Shown: positions 19,459 to 30,849 of the stretch, piece by piece
Numbering within the stretch: position 1 is the first letter of the stretch
Layout: every line of letters begins with the position of its first letter
Assembly: GCF_963675165.1 (NCBI RefSeq)
Contig: NC_087392.1
Location: 2,061,001 to 2,125,000, forward strand
Reading direction: 5' to 3'
Length of the DNA: 64,000 nucleotides
From: Halichondria panicea
Taxonomy: Eukaryota; Porifera; Demospongiae; Suberitida; Halichondriidae
The notes under the pieces: model-generated
Database searches by the model: none
What the model saw: the letters and a program-made list of their open reading frames with translations, nothing else
Told to the model about the DNA's origin: nothing
Translations under genes and position numbers: made by a program

Positions 19459-20404
19459 AATGGCTACAGTTGCTGAGTATGCTGGTGAACACTGTAGGAG
19501 TATTTTTTATGAAGCACATACTAGTCCACCAACTGTGAAGATTACTAATATTAGGAAGGGACCAGTGTATGAATTAGGCCAAAGACGAAAATGCGCTAGT
19601 ACTACTTGGATTAACTTTTATGAAGCTATTAGGGCAATTCGTGACTCATCATTCACGGCTTCTTTTGATAGTTTTAAAGTAATGGTTGGTAAACTGGAGA
19701 AGAAAAGGTCTGAGCTAGTATGAAACAAAAAAAAATACGATGTCGAGGCTTACCGTTTTGTGGTGTGCACACCATTATCCCTACCACAGACACTGCTCTT
19801 TCCAAGGACAAGGCTACGATAGAAGAATTATCTACTAAACTACAGACACTTGATGTGCGAAATGTTAACAAACAAATAAAAACGCGGGATATTAAGTTGG
19901 TAGAATCTCAGACTCAAGCCAAGAAAATGGAAAGAGAAAGAACCGCCCAAGATAAGACTATACACAACCTCGATACTCAATTACAAATTTCCCACACTTT
20001 GGTTCACTGTCTTCGCCAGAGACTGTCTCAATCCAATCGCAACGATAATTCAACTGTCCAGGAGAATAGTACACTTCGTACCGAGCTATATGAAATTGAC
20101 GAACATTTTTCATGTGAGGTTACTGAGCTGGAGGCAAATCATTCATTACAGAGTTAGAACTTGCAAGACATGAGTGTGACATCCTTTCTGAACACCTTGA
20201 TGATCTTCAGTCTAATACTATTCACACAAAAATGGGCAAGCAAATGTTCATTGATGGTGTTCATCAGTGCTGTATTAAGCTGTTAGCGTTAAATGTTGCA
20301 ATAACACAAGTTGAACCTGTCGCAATAACACAAGTTGAACCTGTCATGCATGGCGAAGATACAGTACCATTTTTACTGACATTGAAAGAGGATTTTATGT
20401 GGTA
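19459..20404 (+). pseudogene. Coiled-coil protein pseudogene of unknown family
   Basis: The start is likely ATG 19459, giving MATVAEYAGEHCRSIFYEA and FDSFKVMVGKLEKKRSELV. A frameshift at an A9 tract (about 19726) follows. It continues in the next frame with TTDTALSKDKATIEELSTKL and heptad-rich sequence (VESQTQAKKMERERTAQDKT, LDTQLQISHTLVHCLRQRLS) to 20157. A third frame continues LELARHECDILSEHLDDLQS and GKQMFIDGVHQCC to 20404. A 24-bp direct duplication (about 20297-20344) repeats the codons for AITQVEPV. I recall similar repeated sponge proteins but cannot name a family. It lies just outside the CACTA right end. Confidence 0.55.
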
Positions 20405-20889
20405 AATTGTTTTTGTAATGTGTATGTCTTTACACTGGAATGCTTTCATGTGTGTTTTGAAAACTAATTATGTGCCATTGTAAACAGTTCATAGTTGTGG
20501 TGCCACAGTTTGTATAGCGAAGTGGTGCACAAATGTAAATGTAGTTTAATGTAGTTAACCGTAGTTAACGCGGAGTAGTCCAACTGAGGTCTAACCTCGA
20601 GGAATCCCGCCTCTGAAGGCGTGGACTGGTATTGCGCATGCCTACCAATCTAGGTACATGTGCTCTAACTGATATACGACAAGCAGGCGAATTCTTTAGC
20701 ATCACGATCACTTATCAACGACCTCTCTGAGCACTCGACAGATGGCAACCAACCCACCAGCATTCTCGGCAGAACAACTGATGTGGAGATGGAACGGACC
20801 TTTGCTAGGACAGGAACCATCCTGATCTCAACAGAGCCCCTACCACTCTCAGTAGGTAAGTAGCTTACAGTTACAGCCCTCCTAGGGCG
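20405..20889. other. No clear coding sequence
   Basis: About 485 bp between two pseudogenes. It may include leader sequence of the DIRS-like element, but I cannot define a boundary. Confidence 0.4.
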
Positions 20890-22255
20890 TGAGGTACCGG
20901 CTCATACTGAAGGGGCACAACACTGGCAAGTGGAGATTAATTACAGATCTGTCCTACCCTCCAGGGGCGAGCGTCAATGGCGGCATAGACCCTTCCCTAT
21001 GCTCTCTCTCCTACACTTCTGTGGACATGGTGGCCCGTCGAATCACAACTATAGGCAAGGGCACTCTCATGGCCAAAACCGACATTGCATGCCTCGGCAT
21101 ACCGCATCGTGCCAGTGCACCCAGACGACTATCCCCTCCAAACGGTTCAGTGGCGGGGTAACACCTACATCGAAACAATGCTACCTTTTGGCCTCCGATC
21201 GGCTCCCAAGATTTTAATGCCGTGGCATACACACTCACTTGGCACCTCCAGGGATTCCCGACGTGGAACACTACTTGGATGACTTCATCCTACTGGGACC
21301 GCCGGGAATACCTCACTGTCTGGAATACCTGCACAGGCTCCAGGCGGAATGTTGCCTACTAGGGATACCCCTTGCAGCACACAAGACAAAAGGCCCAACC
21401 ACCTGCCTGACCTTCCTCGGGATAGAAATCGATTCGGAGGTTGCCGGCAACTCGTAGAATCTATCAGTCGGCAACCAAACGGTTCCAATTTAATTTAATG
21501 TTCTCAACCCCTTTCCGGTCTCCGAACATCTCCTTTGTGCTTTTGTATCGTTTCTGGCCCAGACCTGCAAGTCGCAACATACAAATCTCGTTAGGCCTCC
21601 CAGACCCAAGAGAGCAGTCCAGGCTCCCTCCCGATCACGATTCAACTCATGCACAAACTTCACGACACACTAATGGCATCTAATAACCCGGAGAAACTGG
21701 TTATTTAGACAATTGCCTTTTTGGGGTTTTTTCGGCTGGGCGAGTTACTCATTACTATATACTGCCTCAGCATACGACCCATCCACATGTCTGTCATGGA
21801 ACATGGGGGAACATTGCCATCAACGATAGGGAGAATCCAACCATGGCCCAGGTGCGACTAAAGAAGTCCAAATGCGACCAATTTGGAAAGGGCGCGTGCA
21901 TCATCCTTGGGCGCACAGAAACCCAGTTCTGCCCGGTGCTGGCATACACAGGGGTGCGGATGACACAGCCACAGGGACCGTTCTCTCTCATGTCGTCTGG
22001 TGCCAGCTTGGTTCACGAACTAAATTCAAGATACCCTCCGGGCTCTTAGCCTTACCCAGGACGATTATGCTGGTCATAGCTTTCGGATCGGAGCGGCCAC
22101 AACTGCTGCCGTTGCCTCATCGATCCAGACCTTGGGAAGGTGGCAGAGTGCTGCCTTCCTACAGTACATACGGACCCCAAAGGAAATTGGCCACATTCGC
22201 CCGGATAATGTCCTCGGCTTCAGCTCCCCAAGCTCAGGGACACCCAGTCTGACTC
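20890..22255 (+). pseudogene. DIRS-like retroelement: reverse transcriptase fused to tyrosine recombinase, with deletions
   Basis: RT motifs across frames are KWRLITDLSYPPGASVNGGI (20930), MLPFGLRSAPKI (21178), and VEHYLDDFILLGPPG with the YLDD catalytic box (about 21257). The RT ends with TCLTFLGIEID (21405). It runs directly into a recombinase N-terminal segment (RIYQSATKRFQ, 21455), so the RNase H region appears deleted. Further on come the recombinase core pieces KSKCDQFGKGACI (21862), then GHSFRIGAATTAA (about 22073) and LGRWQSAAFLQYIRTP (22130), which hold the His-x-x-Arg and Tyr region. RT plus tyrosine recombinase defines DIRS-type elements. Many frameshifts. Confidence 0.8.
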
Positions 22256-23560
22256 AAACTCTCAGAACACTCCACTAAGTAGCTAGTGAGATTCATGTTG
22301 TGTTTTCATAATTATGTGTCCTATCATTTGGTCAGATACCTATCCTACCGTTACTCTATTTTGGGGTATATAATAATAATATACTGACCTTAACTCATGT
22401 AAATTTTTTTATACAGGATTCGGTGTATTCGAAAAATTTAACTGTTAATGGAGAACAAAAATGTACATAGTTGCATGATCATGTGTTTATCACATGACAG
22501 GTTACGAGCCGACCATGTTGGGTAGAGCAAAAAGATGGGAGTGAGCCACTGGTTATTGGTGTCGCTGTTGTTTGTGACAAATCCGACGGAAATAAGTGAG
22601 TTCACACCGTCAGGCTAAAAAATGCAATTTGCACACATTCCTTTTGTGCTTGTGCAGGTTCACTACCAGAGATGAACAAATACTTGAGAGTTCTATTCAA
22701 CAGACCACGTGTGTGCTGGACAAAACCATGTCCTTCCATAAAGAGAGAATACTGAAAGAACACAACCAGGTGCTTTTGGAGGTTGCGAAGAACCTGTTTA
22801 CCAATCTCAGTAAGTGGTGAATATTATAACTCAAGCATTTCTGTATCTTAGTATATATATACACTCATGCAACAAGCAGTATTACCGTTGCTTGATTATA
22901 CTTTTAAAGTCTACTGTGGGTAGAGTACTGTTGTTTGTACTATTTACATGTGAGTCACTGTGTAACACGTTGCACACAATCTACATGCACTGACCAGATT
23001 ATCAGAGCCACAATCAATGAGCATTAGTATAGTACCCTCAAAGTGAGGGCAATGATTCATACTTATCATTGTGTATAATCACTGTGTTTTTTTTTTGTTC
23101 GTTATCAAACCAAATTCTCCAATTTAGGCCAATCAGTAGTTGTAGTTCTGCACAACCACACATGGTTGTGCAGTTAAATTGATTTTTTCGTACTTGTATT
23201 TATATAAATATCCCTACATACTCGTTATAGAAGTTATAAGAAAATCAGGCTTTATCACAATCAATGCATACAAGATTATCAGAACCACCTTTAATGTAAC
23301 CCCCCCAAAAACGGGTAAAACCACACAAAAAACCTTTTTTTGTTTTAGAGTAAGAGTGAAATTCATGCGTACTTTACTTACTTTGTGGTTTAATCTTGTT
23401 CGTGATTTTTTTAGAAGTTTTGTTTTTTTGTTTTTCTGTTCTATGTTTGTCTTGTTGAGAGGCTTGTATGCAATTGGTGGCGGGTAGTGGTGGCCTCTGC
23501 AATGATCACGCACACATCACATGACTAGTCACCACAGAGGGGATACTAATCCCGGGGTCA
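22256..23560. other. Mostly noncoding; one short ORF
   Basis: The only protein-like stretch is 22662-22820 (FTTRDEQILESSIQQTTCVL, then KNLFTNLSKW), possibly an exon with an AG acceptor before it. I do not recognise it. The rest is AT-rich with a C7 run near 23300. Confidence 0.35.
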
Positions 23561-23583
23561 ATGCTAGGCTACACTCACTCTTA

Positions 23584-23756
23584 TCAATGGCTGCAAAGCC
23601 AACTGAACTCAGACAGTGCAGCTCAGAGCGAGCAATGGCTGCAAAAGCCAATTGAACTCAGACAGTGCAGCTCAGAGCGAGCTCTTGTACTAACCAATGG
23701 CTGCAAAAGCCAACTAAACTCAGACAGTCCAGCTCAGATCTAACCAATGGCAGGAG
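23584..23756 (+). repeat. Minisatellite-like tandem repeat, about 50-57 bp x 3
   Basis: Three successive copies of aatggctgcaaaagccaa followed by ctcagacagtgcagctcag start at about 23586, 23635 and 23696. A partial fourth, aatggcaggagcaca, follows at 23745. Unit length varies. Confidence 0.85.
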
Positions 23757-25254
23757 CACAAATGAAGTGCCTGCTGCCCAATCAAAGCTTCTTACTGAAT
23801 GTTGGCTGATAGATCAGACTACTCCCAACAAAGGAGAATGCCAATTAACCAATGACAATGACAATAGTACAATGAAAAGAGTTGCTGCAGCATTGACCCT
23901 AGTGGTGTACTTATGCGATAATATGATGTGTCATACAGTATCACAATTATGATACAACATGTGTATATTATAGGCAGTATAACTGCCTGATTGAGTTACC
24001 TATATCACCGTAACGGTGACTCAGATTTGAACCCCCCCTCCTAACCCGCTATCTCAGTTCTCAGTGTTGCTCAGAGTGAGCTTAGGCTATTAACAGCACA
24101 AATCAAGTGCCTGTTATAATTTTAAATGACTAAGTGTGTTGCCTCTTTTAAGGAACTGTGCTCTCTATAATTATATAGATATAGCTAGCTGCATTGCAGC
24201 AGTGGGTCAAAGTACCAAATATCGACTGTGGTTGCTACCATGGCAACACGTTGTGTCATACATATAATTATAATTGTCACTCTCTGTATATCTTTTACAA
24301 GAACAGATGATCACATGAGTAACAGAGCTGCTTTGTTGGGAAAACACTGCATGCTGCCAGTGACAGGAAGAAGAGCACAGCACCTGTCTTTGTCTGTGTC
24401 AAGATCAATATGCCCCAGGGCACTGTACTGTGTCCTGGTCTGTTGCTTGCATGCAGCCCATGCAGGCTACATGTACATGGTTGGGTGTGCATGTGCAATA
24501 CTTTTTTCACAGGTTGCCATGTTAACAAACGGTATTGATTTGCTTTCAGCTTCATATGCCTCTGATGGTTCAGTTCCTGAGCCTGTCTCTCCAGTATACG
24601 TAGTGATGGTGACCGCTGTGACCTGTCGTCAATTGCAAACCAGTTTATCCACTATCAAGTTCCAATCGTGTACTTTGTATTATCGTGCTTCTTTACACTA
24701 ATACCTGTGAATGGTCTACATGTATGCGTGTACTTCTAGTACAAGCCCCTCAAGAACCAACAGTAAGCTCCTTTGTAACCTCTTGATTTCAGACCTGTGC
24801 TAGGTGTGTGCGTACCTCAAGAACCAACAGTAAGCTCCATTGTGTACTTTGTAACCTCTTGATTTTCACGTGACTCCCGACCCCTAGCGCGGGATCGAGA
24901 CTGAGGGTCACATGATGTCTGATTAGGCCTGGTACTACCAAATGATTATACTATCTGCATACAGGATATGACGCTTAATACAACGATGCTATATACAATA
25001 GCTACGACTATAGTTAAGTGGTGCACAAACTTTTAGTGACCTGCCTTACTAAAAAAAATGAAAGCACCGCAGGTGCGAATGCCTCGGTGGAGGTGCCAAA
25101 GAAGGCAAGCTAGCTAATGACCATACGACCCCCAGGTATATATATAGCTACTTATAATTATACGTGTTGTATTATTATTCTGGCTGAATTAAACTTGCTA
25201 TCTATATATGGCACACGTAGCTAGCTCAGAACTTTACAACATCATTTTCGGCAA
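23757..25254. other. Noncoding region with one unassigned ORF
   Basis: An ORF at 24228-24701 starts with a hydrophobic stretch (CVIHIIIIVTLCISF) but has no recognisable domain and biased composition, so I do not call a gene. Near 24757 and 24825, the phrase caagaaccaacagtaagctcc is directly repeated about 70 bp apart. At 25061-25076, aaagcaccgcaggtgc matches the end hairpin of the dispersed repeat family of 11930-12958. Confidence 0.4.
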
Positions 25255-25484
25255 ATGGACTGGATGAACGGTTCAACCAGACCCTTCAGGGCATGCTAGT
25301 GAAGGTGACCCAACGGACAACTACTATACTATTACTCTTTTTCCCAAGAACAATTAGAGAATGGAACTCACTAAAATTTAATACCATCACTTTGAACTCT
25401 GTGGCACATTTTCTTCAGATAATTAGTTGTGTGTTGTTACAGGTCTTGATTAATATTAGCTCCATAACAGCTACTTTCTGTTAG
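25255..25484 (+). pseudogene. Short tail of a non-LTR reverse transcriptase
   Basis: The frame contains TILLLFFPRTIREWNSLKFN, matching the last conserved block (FFPRTIxEWNSL) of CR1-like RT proteins. No further RT sequence is upstream, so it is a strongly 5'-truncated copy. Confidence 0.65.
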
Positions 25485-25699
25485 ACCTTTGATTGCATAA
25501 ATAAAAAAAATGAAAAAAAGAAAACACTGAAATTGTTCCAGAGCCAAAAGTTTTCTTGATGAAGATATTTTTTATCTTAAGGGCTCCAGAACCTGCTTTG
25601 AATTTATTAGCGAGTAATATCCATTTCCAATATTGTCAAGTTCTCTAAAGAGTAACACACCACATTTAAAATGAAGACATAATAATTATAACAAAGGAA

Positions 25700-26655
25700 A
25701 CACCTGCTGTTCTTCCTCCATGCAAGAAATCTCGAAATGAACAAGCTTTTGCAAAAGATTCAAAATGACGACAAAAGAGGTATGCTTTAAAGAAATCTAA
25801 AAGCAAGAAAAGCAATGTGGCTAATCCAGTGGTATAGTCATAGAATATAATGACAAGAGCGAAGACAACTCTGAGTCAAGGCCTCTTTGGTGCCCATCAC
25901 TGAAGCTATATTCAAGGCCGACAAAGACATCTTAGAACATCCACGTCGATGGCTCACTGATAATTTGATTGATGCCGGGCAAAATCTACTATGTTCTCAG
26001 TTTGGTCATCTGGTCTCAGGCTTACAGGATGTTTGCAAAACTTGTACCCTCTCTCTATTGATATAGAAACTGCGGAGTTTGTGCAGGTTCTTAATGTTGC
26101 CGATAGCCACTGGATTCTGATTTCTACTATTAATTGTCTTCCTGGGTTTGTGAAAGTATATGACAGTGGTGGCTGATACAACAAGTCGAAACAAATAAGA
26201 AATTGCTGCTCTACATTATACAAGCAAAGATACTATAACGATTCAGTATAATTATGAACAGCATCAAATCGGTATTTCGCATTGTGGTCTGTTTGCTTTG
26301 CAACTTCACTATGTCTCGCAATCGATCCTACTAGTGTGATTTATAACCAGATACAGATGAGAAACCACTTGATCCAGTGTCTTGAGAGAGGGCAATTAGA
26401 CCACTTTCCAATTAATCGCTCAGGAAGAGCTATTATAGTCGCCCCAGCAAAACAGAGTCGTTTGAAAAGTATTTTGTCACTGTCGTTTGACAGATTCCCC
26501 TTTCAAGAACAACGATGGGTACTTGAATATTATTGTTGTTGTAATGCTTCCTCGTGCAACCAAGAAAGAAGTGGTATCATGACACTTGCGAGCAAATCGA
26601 TAAAGAAGTACTGAACACTATATATAATAAACGCTGGTATTGCAGAAAACTGAAA
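25700..26655 (+). pseudogene. Second Ulp1-type peptidase with PHD finger, decayed
   Basis: Pieces in several frames follow the same order as the copy at 13.0-13.9 kb: RRWLTDNLIDAGQNLLCSQF (25953), VLNVADSHWILIST with the catalytic His, FVKVYDSGG with the Asp, and HQIGISHCGLFALQLHYV with the Cys (about 26265). Then MRNHLIQCLERGQLDHFPI matches MRKHLCCCFEEGLLSPF of the first copy. The end, WYHDTCEQIDKEVL and RWYCRKL, is the second half of a PHD finger. At least four frameshifts or stops. It is divergent from the first copy, so not a recent duplicate. The integrase 2 kb downstream could be its partner. Confidence 0.75.
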
Positions 26656-27290
26656 AAAAAAATTTACAGTTGGCTAAGCCCTCATTTACTTAACTGATGC
26701 ATTCATTGTGAAAGTATACACTAGCCTGATGTTTTGTTGATGGATTAATATTTCCATAGATACAAATATCTATGATATTAATTCACATGCAAGATCTACT
26801 CTGTTGTTGATGAAAAATAAACAGTTGATCATGAGACACGTACCATCTACAGTCCAAAAGAAGAAGGAGGCTCAGAGGATTTCATCCTCACAGCATTCAT
26901 AATGGCCAAGTTAAGCTGTAAAACTTCGGTGGACCGGTTTTGGTAGGGTGAGACCAATTATGGCAATCAAAACCAGTTCGGGGGGACAACTTTTGCTGCC
27001 AAATGAGACTAATTTTAGGGGGAACCAGATTTTGCCGTGACAGGCCTCTACCTCCTGGTTTGCATGCACATATAGGGAGACGTTACAATAATACTATGGG
27101 ATGAGTTGAGTTGTCAATATTTACGTATAATGATCAGTTAATAAATGTTAACAGCAAGGAGCAGGCCGCAATGACATCACTCATCTTGTAGCGGAATGCA
27201 TGTGCACTAAAGTTGAAGCCTCGTGCAGTCTCTGAACTAATAGCAGTCACTTTGTGACTCTCTACCAATTCTCTCTACCGGTCACCGGCC
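26656..27290. other. No recognisable feature
   Basis: About 630 bp of AT-rich sequence with a short run aaaaaaaaaatttacagtt near 26653. Nothing coding seen. Confidence 0.4.
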
Positions 27291-27630
27291 ATGGACCCTC
27301 AGTTGTCTCATCAACTACTAACTCCCATTGGGCCAACCACTGTCACACTGCCGACTCCTACCAGCTCGGGCACTCTATCCACAGCACAGACAATTCGTAA
27401 ACTGCTGGTGAGGCAGTCGCCCTAACAATTCCCCACCTGATGTCCACCATAGAGGGCTGGCCGCATCCAGACAGGAATCCAAAAAGGCACCTCGATAACC
27501 CCTCTACATTCCGATGCCATGCACAATTGACTGCCGAGGTGGTGTAGGATCTGCATGCTTTACACATAGTTAAGTACCTCAGTATTGGACAACTCAGGAC
27601 GGCAGAGTATGACAAACTCAACAAATAGCA
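27291..27630 (+). pseudogene. Unrecognised, possibly gag-like ORF remnant
   Basis: From ATG 27291, MDPQLSHQLLTPIGPTTVTL and STAQTIRKLLV are followed by a stop. A shifted frame continues IEGWPHPDRNPKRHLDN and DLHALHIVKYLSIGQLRTAE to about 27625. The Pro/Thr-rich start and helix-rich second half resemble capsid-like ORFs of retroelements, but no diagnostic motif is present. Confidence 0.3.
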
Positions 27631-27718
27631 GGGTATATAGCAAACTCAACAAATGGATGAGTATATGGCAAACTCAACAGACGGCAGGGTATGGCAAACT
27701 CAACAAATGGCAACGTAT
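27606..27718 (+). repeat. Short tandem repeat, about 30 bp x 4
   Basis: Four copies of a unit containing g(t)atggcaaactcaaca(a/g)atgg, separated by gcagggtat or similar. Units start at about 27607, 27634, 27663 and 27692. Confidence 0.75.
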
Positions 27719-27826
27719 AACTGAATGCATGATAGTGCATATATAGCCGCACTCTCATGAGAGTGATTAATAATAGCAAGAGTGCATGAATAATAGATAT
27801 AAGAATTAATAATTATAGCCTCACAC

Positions 27827-28162
27827 ATGTGTTGTTATTTATCAGTAGATCTTAGAAAATGCTTGAGTAGAGCTAATACTGAATGCACGATTCTAATAAT
27901 GACAATTTTACATTGTAGGCTGCTAATGATCACCGTGAACGCTACCGTGTCTGCTCTTCCTACCGATACGCTGTTGCTCATTGATGACAGTAGAGTCATT
28001 TCAGGGAAAGAGAGGAACAGCATCGACAAAACCGCATATCGAGCTTACTACACTACAACGGGAGTATTGACTGCTGAAGACATCGAAATGCCGTTGACAG
28101 GAACTGTTGAACGTAGATTACTTTATCAGACACCACAGGGTGAAAAGCTTATCCTTCTTTAA
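27827..28162 (+). other. Unrecognised ORF
   Basis: A 111-codon frame whose second half looks protein-like (VSALPTDTLLLIDDSRVISG, then AEDIEMPLTGTVERRLLYQT). An AG at the start and a gtaagtg at its end (28161) suggest an exon. Family unknown. Confidence 0.3.
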
Positions 28163-28309
28163 GTAAGTGAATGCTTGAATTGTGTAGAAGAGTATTACAA
28201 GAGAAACAAGGGAGAGAGTGTGAGGAAGCTGAATTATATTTAAAACCGCAAATTTAGTATCGCATGCATGCATGCTGCAAAAAGGCTGCTATATTCCATG
28301 AAAATTAAA

Positions 28310-28382
28310 TTCGCGAAAACCTTTCTACCGCGAAAATTTATACCCTCGAAATATACCCGCTATACGGTACTAATGATGCAAC
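28310..28382. repeat. Half copy of the CCGTATAGCGGG foldback MITE
   Basis: It ends in taccctcgaaatatacccgctatacggta, matching the right end of the MITE at 34956-35160. The left end is missing or diverged. Confidence 0.6.
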
Positions 28383-28688
28383 ACCACTACATCCAATTCT
28401 TGTTAAGTCGAAGGTTTGGAATCAGATGTGTGATCCTGAGTATCCATAATATACAGTGTTCTATCGATATATATAATGTTGTCAAGGTTACAAGGGTGTA
28501 ATAAAAGTCATACAGTCCCTTATATTACAGTCGCGTAGCCTCGAGGCATGCTATAAAACACATGCATGCATGTAGCATGAGAATCCTTGTGTTTTATTGA
28601 ACGTGCGTGTGCTTGTGCCATGCCTATAATTATCTAATAATGGTTATAAGACGCCCCTTGTCAAATATACACAAAGTAGAAAAAAGGA

Positions 28689-29341
28689 TTGAGACTGTTT
28701 CATCCCGTAACCTCAGATACTGTGTGGAATAGAGTTCAGATCAACCTCATGTCAATGATAGACATGCCAGTGGAAATTGATGGCAAAACATATACCAGTG
28801 CATGGATGCTCTCATGCATTGATGTTTTTTTTCGATACTTGGTTCTAAAGCCTTTGCATTCAAAAGATACAGCAGTGGTATCAGAGCAGCTTATCAACAT
28901 TTTCTCAGATCTGGGTATTCTCTCCATTATTCAGAGCGACAGAGGGTCAGGATTCCTTGGATATGTAACCAAGCTTGCTAAGGCGCTGAATGTCAAGATG
29001 ATTCACAGTAGCCCGAGACATGCAAGGTAATAATTATCACTGTATAACAATTACTGTATAAAATAATAATAGATAAATAAATAATAGGATGAGCGATCTC
29101 ATAGAACTGTTCGAGATTTGACATTATGGAGGAGGTTAGCGGTGTTACACTCTCGGAAGGTGCCGACAAGCGGGTGCTGCACCTATACCATTGTATCAGC
29201 TACAGTACAACTCCTCATTTCATAAACATATTATCAGAGCAAACTCCTCAAAAAGTCAAAATCACCATAGATGACCAGCTGGCAAAGAAGCTAATGTTCC
29301 ATAGGCGACAAAGACGAGTAAACACACCTGACAGTGTTTGA
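28689..29341 (+). pseudogene. Integrase-core (rve) domain of a Gypsy/Ginger-like element
   Basis: The frame 28689-29030 reads VWNRVQINLMSMIDMPVEID, SCIDVFFRYLVLKPL, and LGILSIIQSDRGSGFLGYVT. This is the integrase core with the second catalytic Asp in QSD. The first Asp (normally QxDLMSM) is replaced by Asn, so the copy is catalytically dead. After an interruption at 29030-29090, DERSHRT continues the core, and 29126-29341 carries the C-terminal part. Ginger-type transposons use such Gypsy-related integrases, and as I recall some carry Ulp1/PHD modules, so the Ulp1-PHD relic upstream may belong with it. That link is inference. Confidence 0.7.
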
Positions 29342-29611
29342 AGATACGTTCCCTATCTGGTCAAAAGTAATTGTCACACAATACCCAATTCAAAGTACGT
29401 CTCTTCAACTGGAAACTATTCTGAGGACATAAACGTTAAACCTATATACTCAAGTCGCGTCATTTTTATTGCTGAGATGCTGGTGATCATGGCTCTCCGA
29501 TGTCTCGCTCTTTCGTTTTTCCCTGGGAAGTTAGCGGACGGAGTTCTATACATACTCTCTGAATTCACTGTGAGTTGTAGGGCAGCTGTACATTATTATT
29601 ACAATTATGCA

Positions 29612-29658
29612 TAGATACTTGGTTCTAAAGCCTTTGTAGATACAGCAGTGGTATCGGA
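29612..29658 (+). repeat. Partial duplication of integrase sequence
   Basis: gatacttggttctaaagcctttg followed by atacagcagtggtatc repeats 28834-28884 with a short internal deletion. It directly precedes the recombinase-like ORF. Confidence 0.7.
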
Positions 29659-30282
29659 GTGCACAAACACAAAACTCAGGTCCAGGGCTCCGCACATCTC
29701 ATATGTACCGGAGAGCTTATGGATCGAATGAAGAATTATAGTCAGTACATCAGGCCACGACAACAACGCGGCCAACACCCAAACAACCTCTTCTTCCTGA
29801 CGCATGGAGCCAAACAACTAACGAACATGGCAGCGAGGGTGGAAGTGCAAGCGAAGAGGTTCAACTTCACCTCCACAGATGTAAGGAAGGCCGTGTCCAC
29901 AGAAGCCACGAAGAATCTCAAACCCAACCAGATAGGAATGATTTCCAAACAGCTCAACCATAGCCCCCATGTGGAAGCACGATTCTATAATAAAGACCTA
30001 CACACTACCAAGTCGGCAGTAGATGCATACGACCTCATACAGACCGCGGTGCAACAGGCAGCAGGACCTTCTTCAAAGGTGGCTGAGCCAGTTAAGCCAG
30101 TGAGAAAATACTTCACCAGTACAGAACAAAAGAGAGTGGAGACTTTCTTTAAGAGCAAAATCGAGAAGGGCCAAACCATACTCAAGTCAGAGGCCATACA
30201 ATTTGTGAAGGACAATCCAAACATACACCGAGACTGGAAACAAATTCAGGACAAGGTGCGTAACCTAGCCAAATACATATAA
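29659..30282 (+). CDS. Tyrosine-recombinase-like protein (C-terminal catalytic part)
   Basis: An intact 207-codon frame. EHKT-like HKHKTQVQGSAHL fits the strand with the catalytic Lys. TSTDVRKAVSTEAT supplies an Arg, and QLNHSPHVEARFYNKDL fits the His..Tyr end of a recombinase core (H-x(6-9)-Y). The tail (QKRVETFFKSKIEKGQTILK, IQDKVRNLAKYI) is helical and basic, a pattern I remember from recombinase-like genes of fish and invertebrates. The first catalytic Arg box is not visible upstream, so the ORF probably is the last exon of a longer gene. No frameshift, unlike its neighbours. Confidence 0.5.
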   Translation: MHKHKTQVQGSAHLICTGELMDRMKNYSQYIRPRQQRGQHPNNLFFLTHGAKQLTNMAARVEVQAKRFNFTSTDVRKAVSTEATKNLKPNQIGMISKQLNHSPHVEARFYNKDLHTTKSAVDAYDLIQTAVQQAAGPSSKVAEPVKPVRKYFTSTEQKRVETFFKSKIEKGQTILKSEAIQFVKDNPNIHRDWKQIQDKVRNLAKYI

Positions 30283-30479
30283 TTCAATGAGGTATTGAAA
30301 TGCATTCATTCTTTTCATGTTATACAATTCCCAAATACTGGATTTCCGACTCTTTCGTTTACAAATTGTGAGTTTTCGCAAACGAAAGATTCGAAGGAGA
30401 TAGCATGTGCAGCATTTCGTGATCGTGGATAAAAATGCAACATGCACTTAACAGTACACTAGTGTCATTTGCAACAATA

Positions 30480-30849
30480 TCTTCACAATTTGATTTGCAG
30501 CACGGTACTCCATGGCAGAGGTCATTGACCACAGCAACAATCAACCAAACATCATATTTCTCAAGGACGATACATGTGACGATAATAGATCCATGTTACC
30601 AGTTTTTGTCGCGACTGATTTTGGAGACAAGCAACCTGATCACAGCCGTGTTTTTGGCTCTTGCTGCTCACTATGTCTTCAACTTACAATTATATCATAA
30701 CAGGAGATTTCTGGATGTTTCTACAGGAGAGAGTGCTTGGAATACCGTCGAAACCAGAAACTAACAAAATGCCTCTAGTGTATCTCATTTCACAGGCATT
30801 GCAAGAAAGTATGAAGGGATCAACTGTACTGAGGATCAACACTGACTGA
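30480..30849 (+). pseudogene. Fragment with SAMD3-like C-terminal motif
   Basis: In shifted frames: AEVIDHSNNQPNIIFLKDD (30512), FLALAAHYVFNLQ (about 30650-30690) and FWMFLQERVLGIPSKPE (30709-30750). The AxYVFN motif plus an aromatic-rich helix matches the minus-strand fragment at 2055-2345. An AG acceptor (tttgcag) precedes 30500. Decayed, origin unclear. Confidence 0.35.

Noticed and set aside
24228-24701. 157-codon ORF with a hydrophobic, signal-peptide-like start
   Set aside because: Composition follows the local repeats, no domain or splice support, and the reverse strand is equally open. I do not call a gene.
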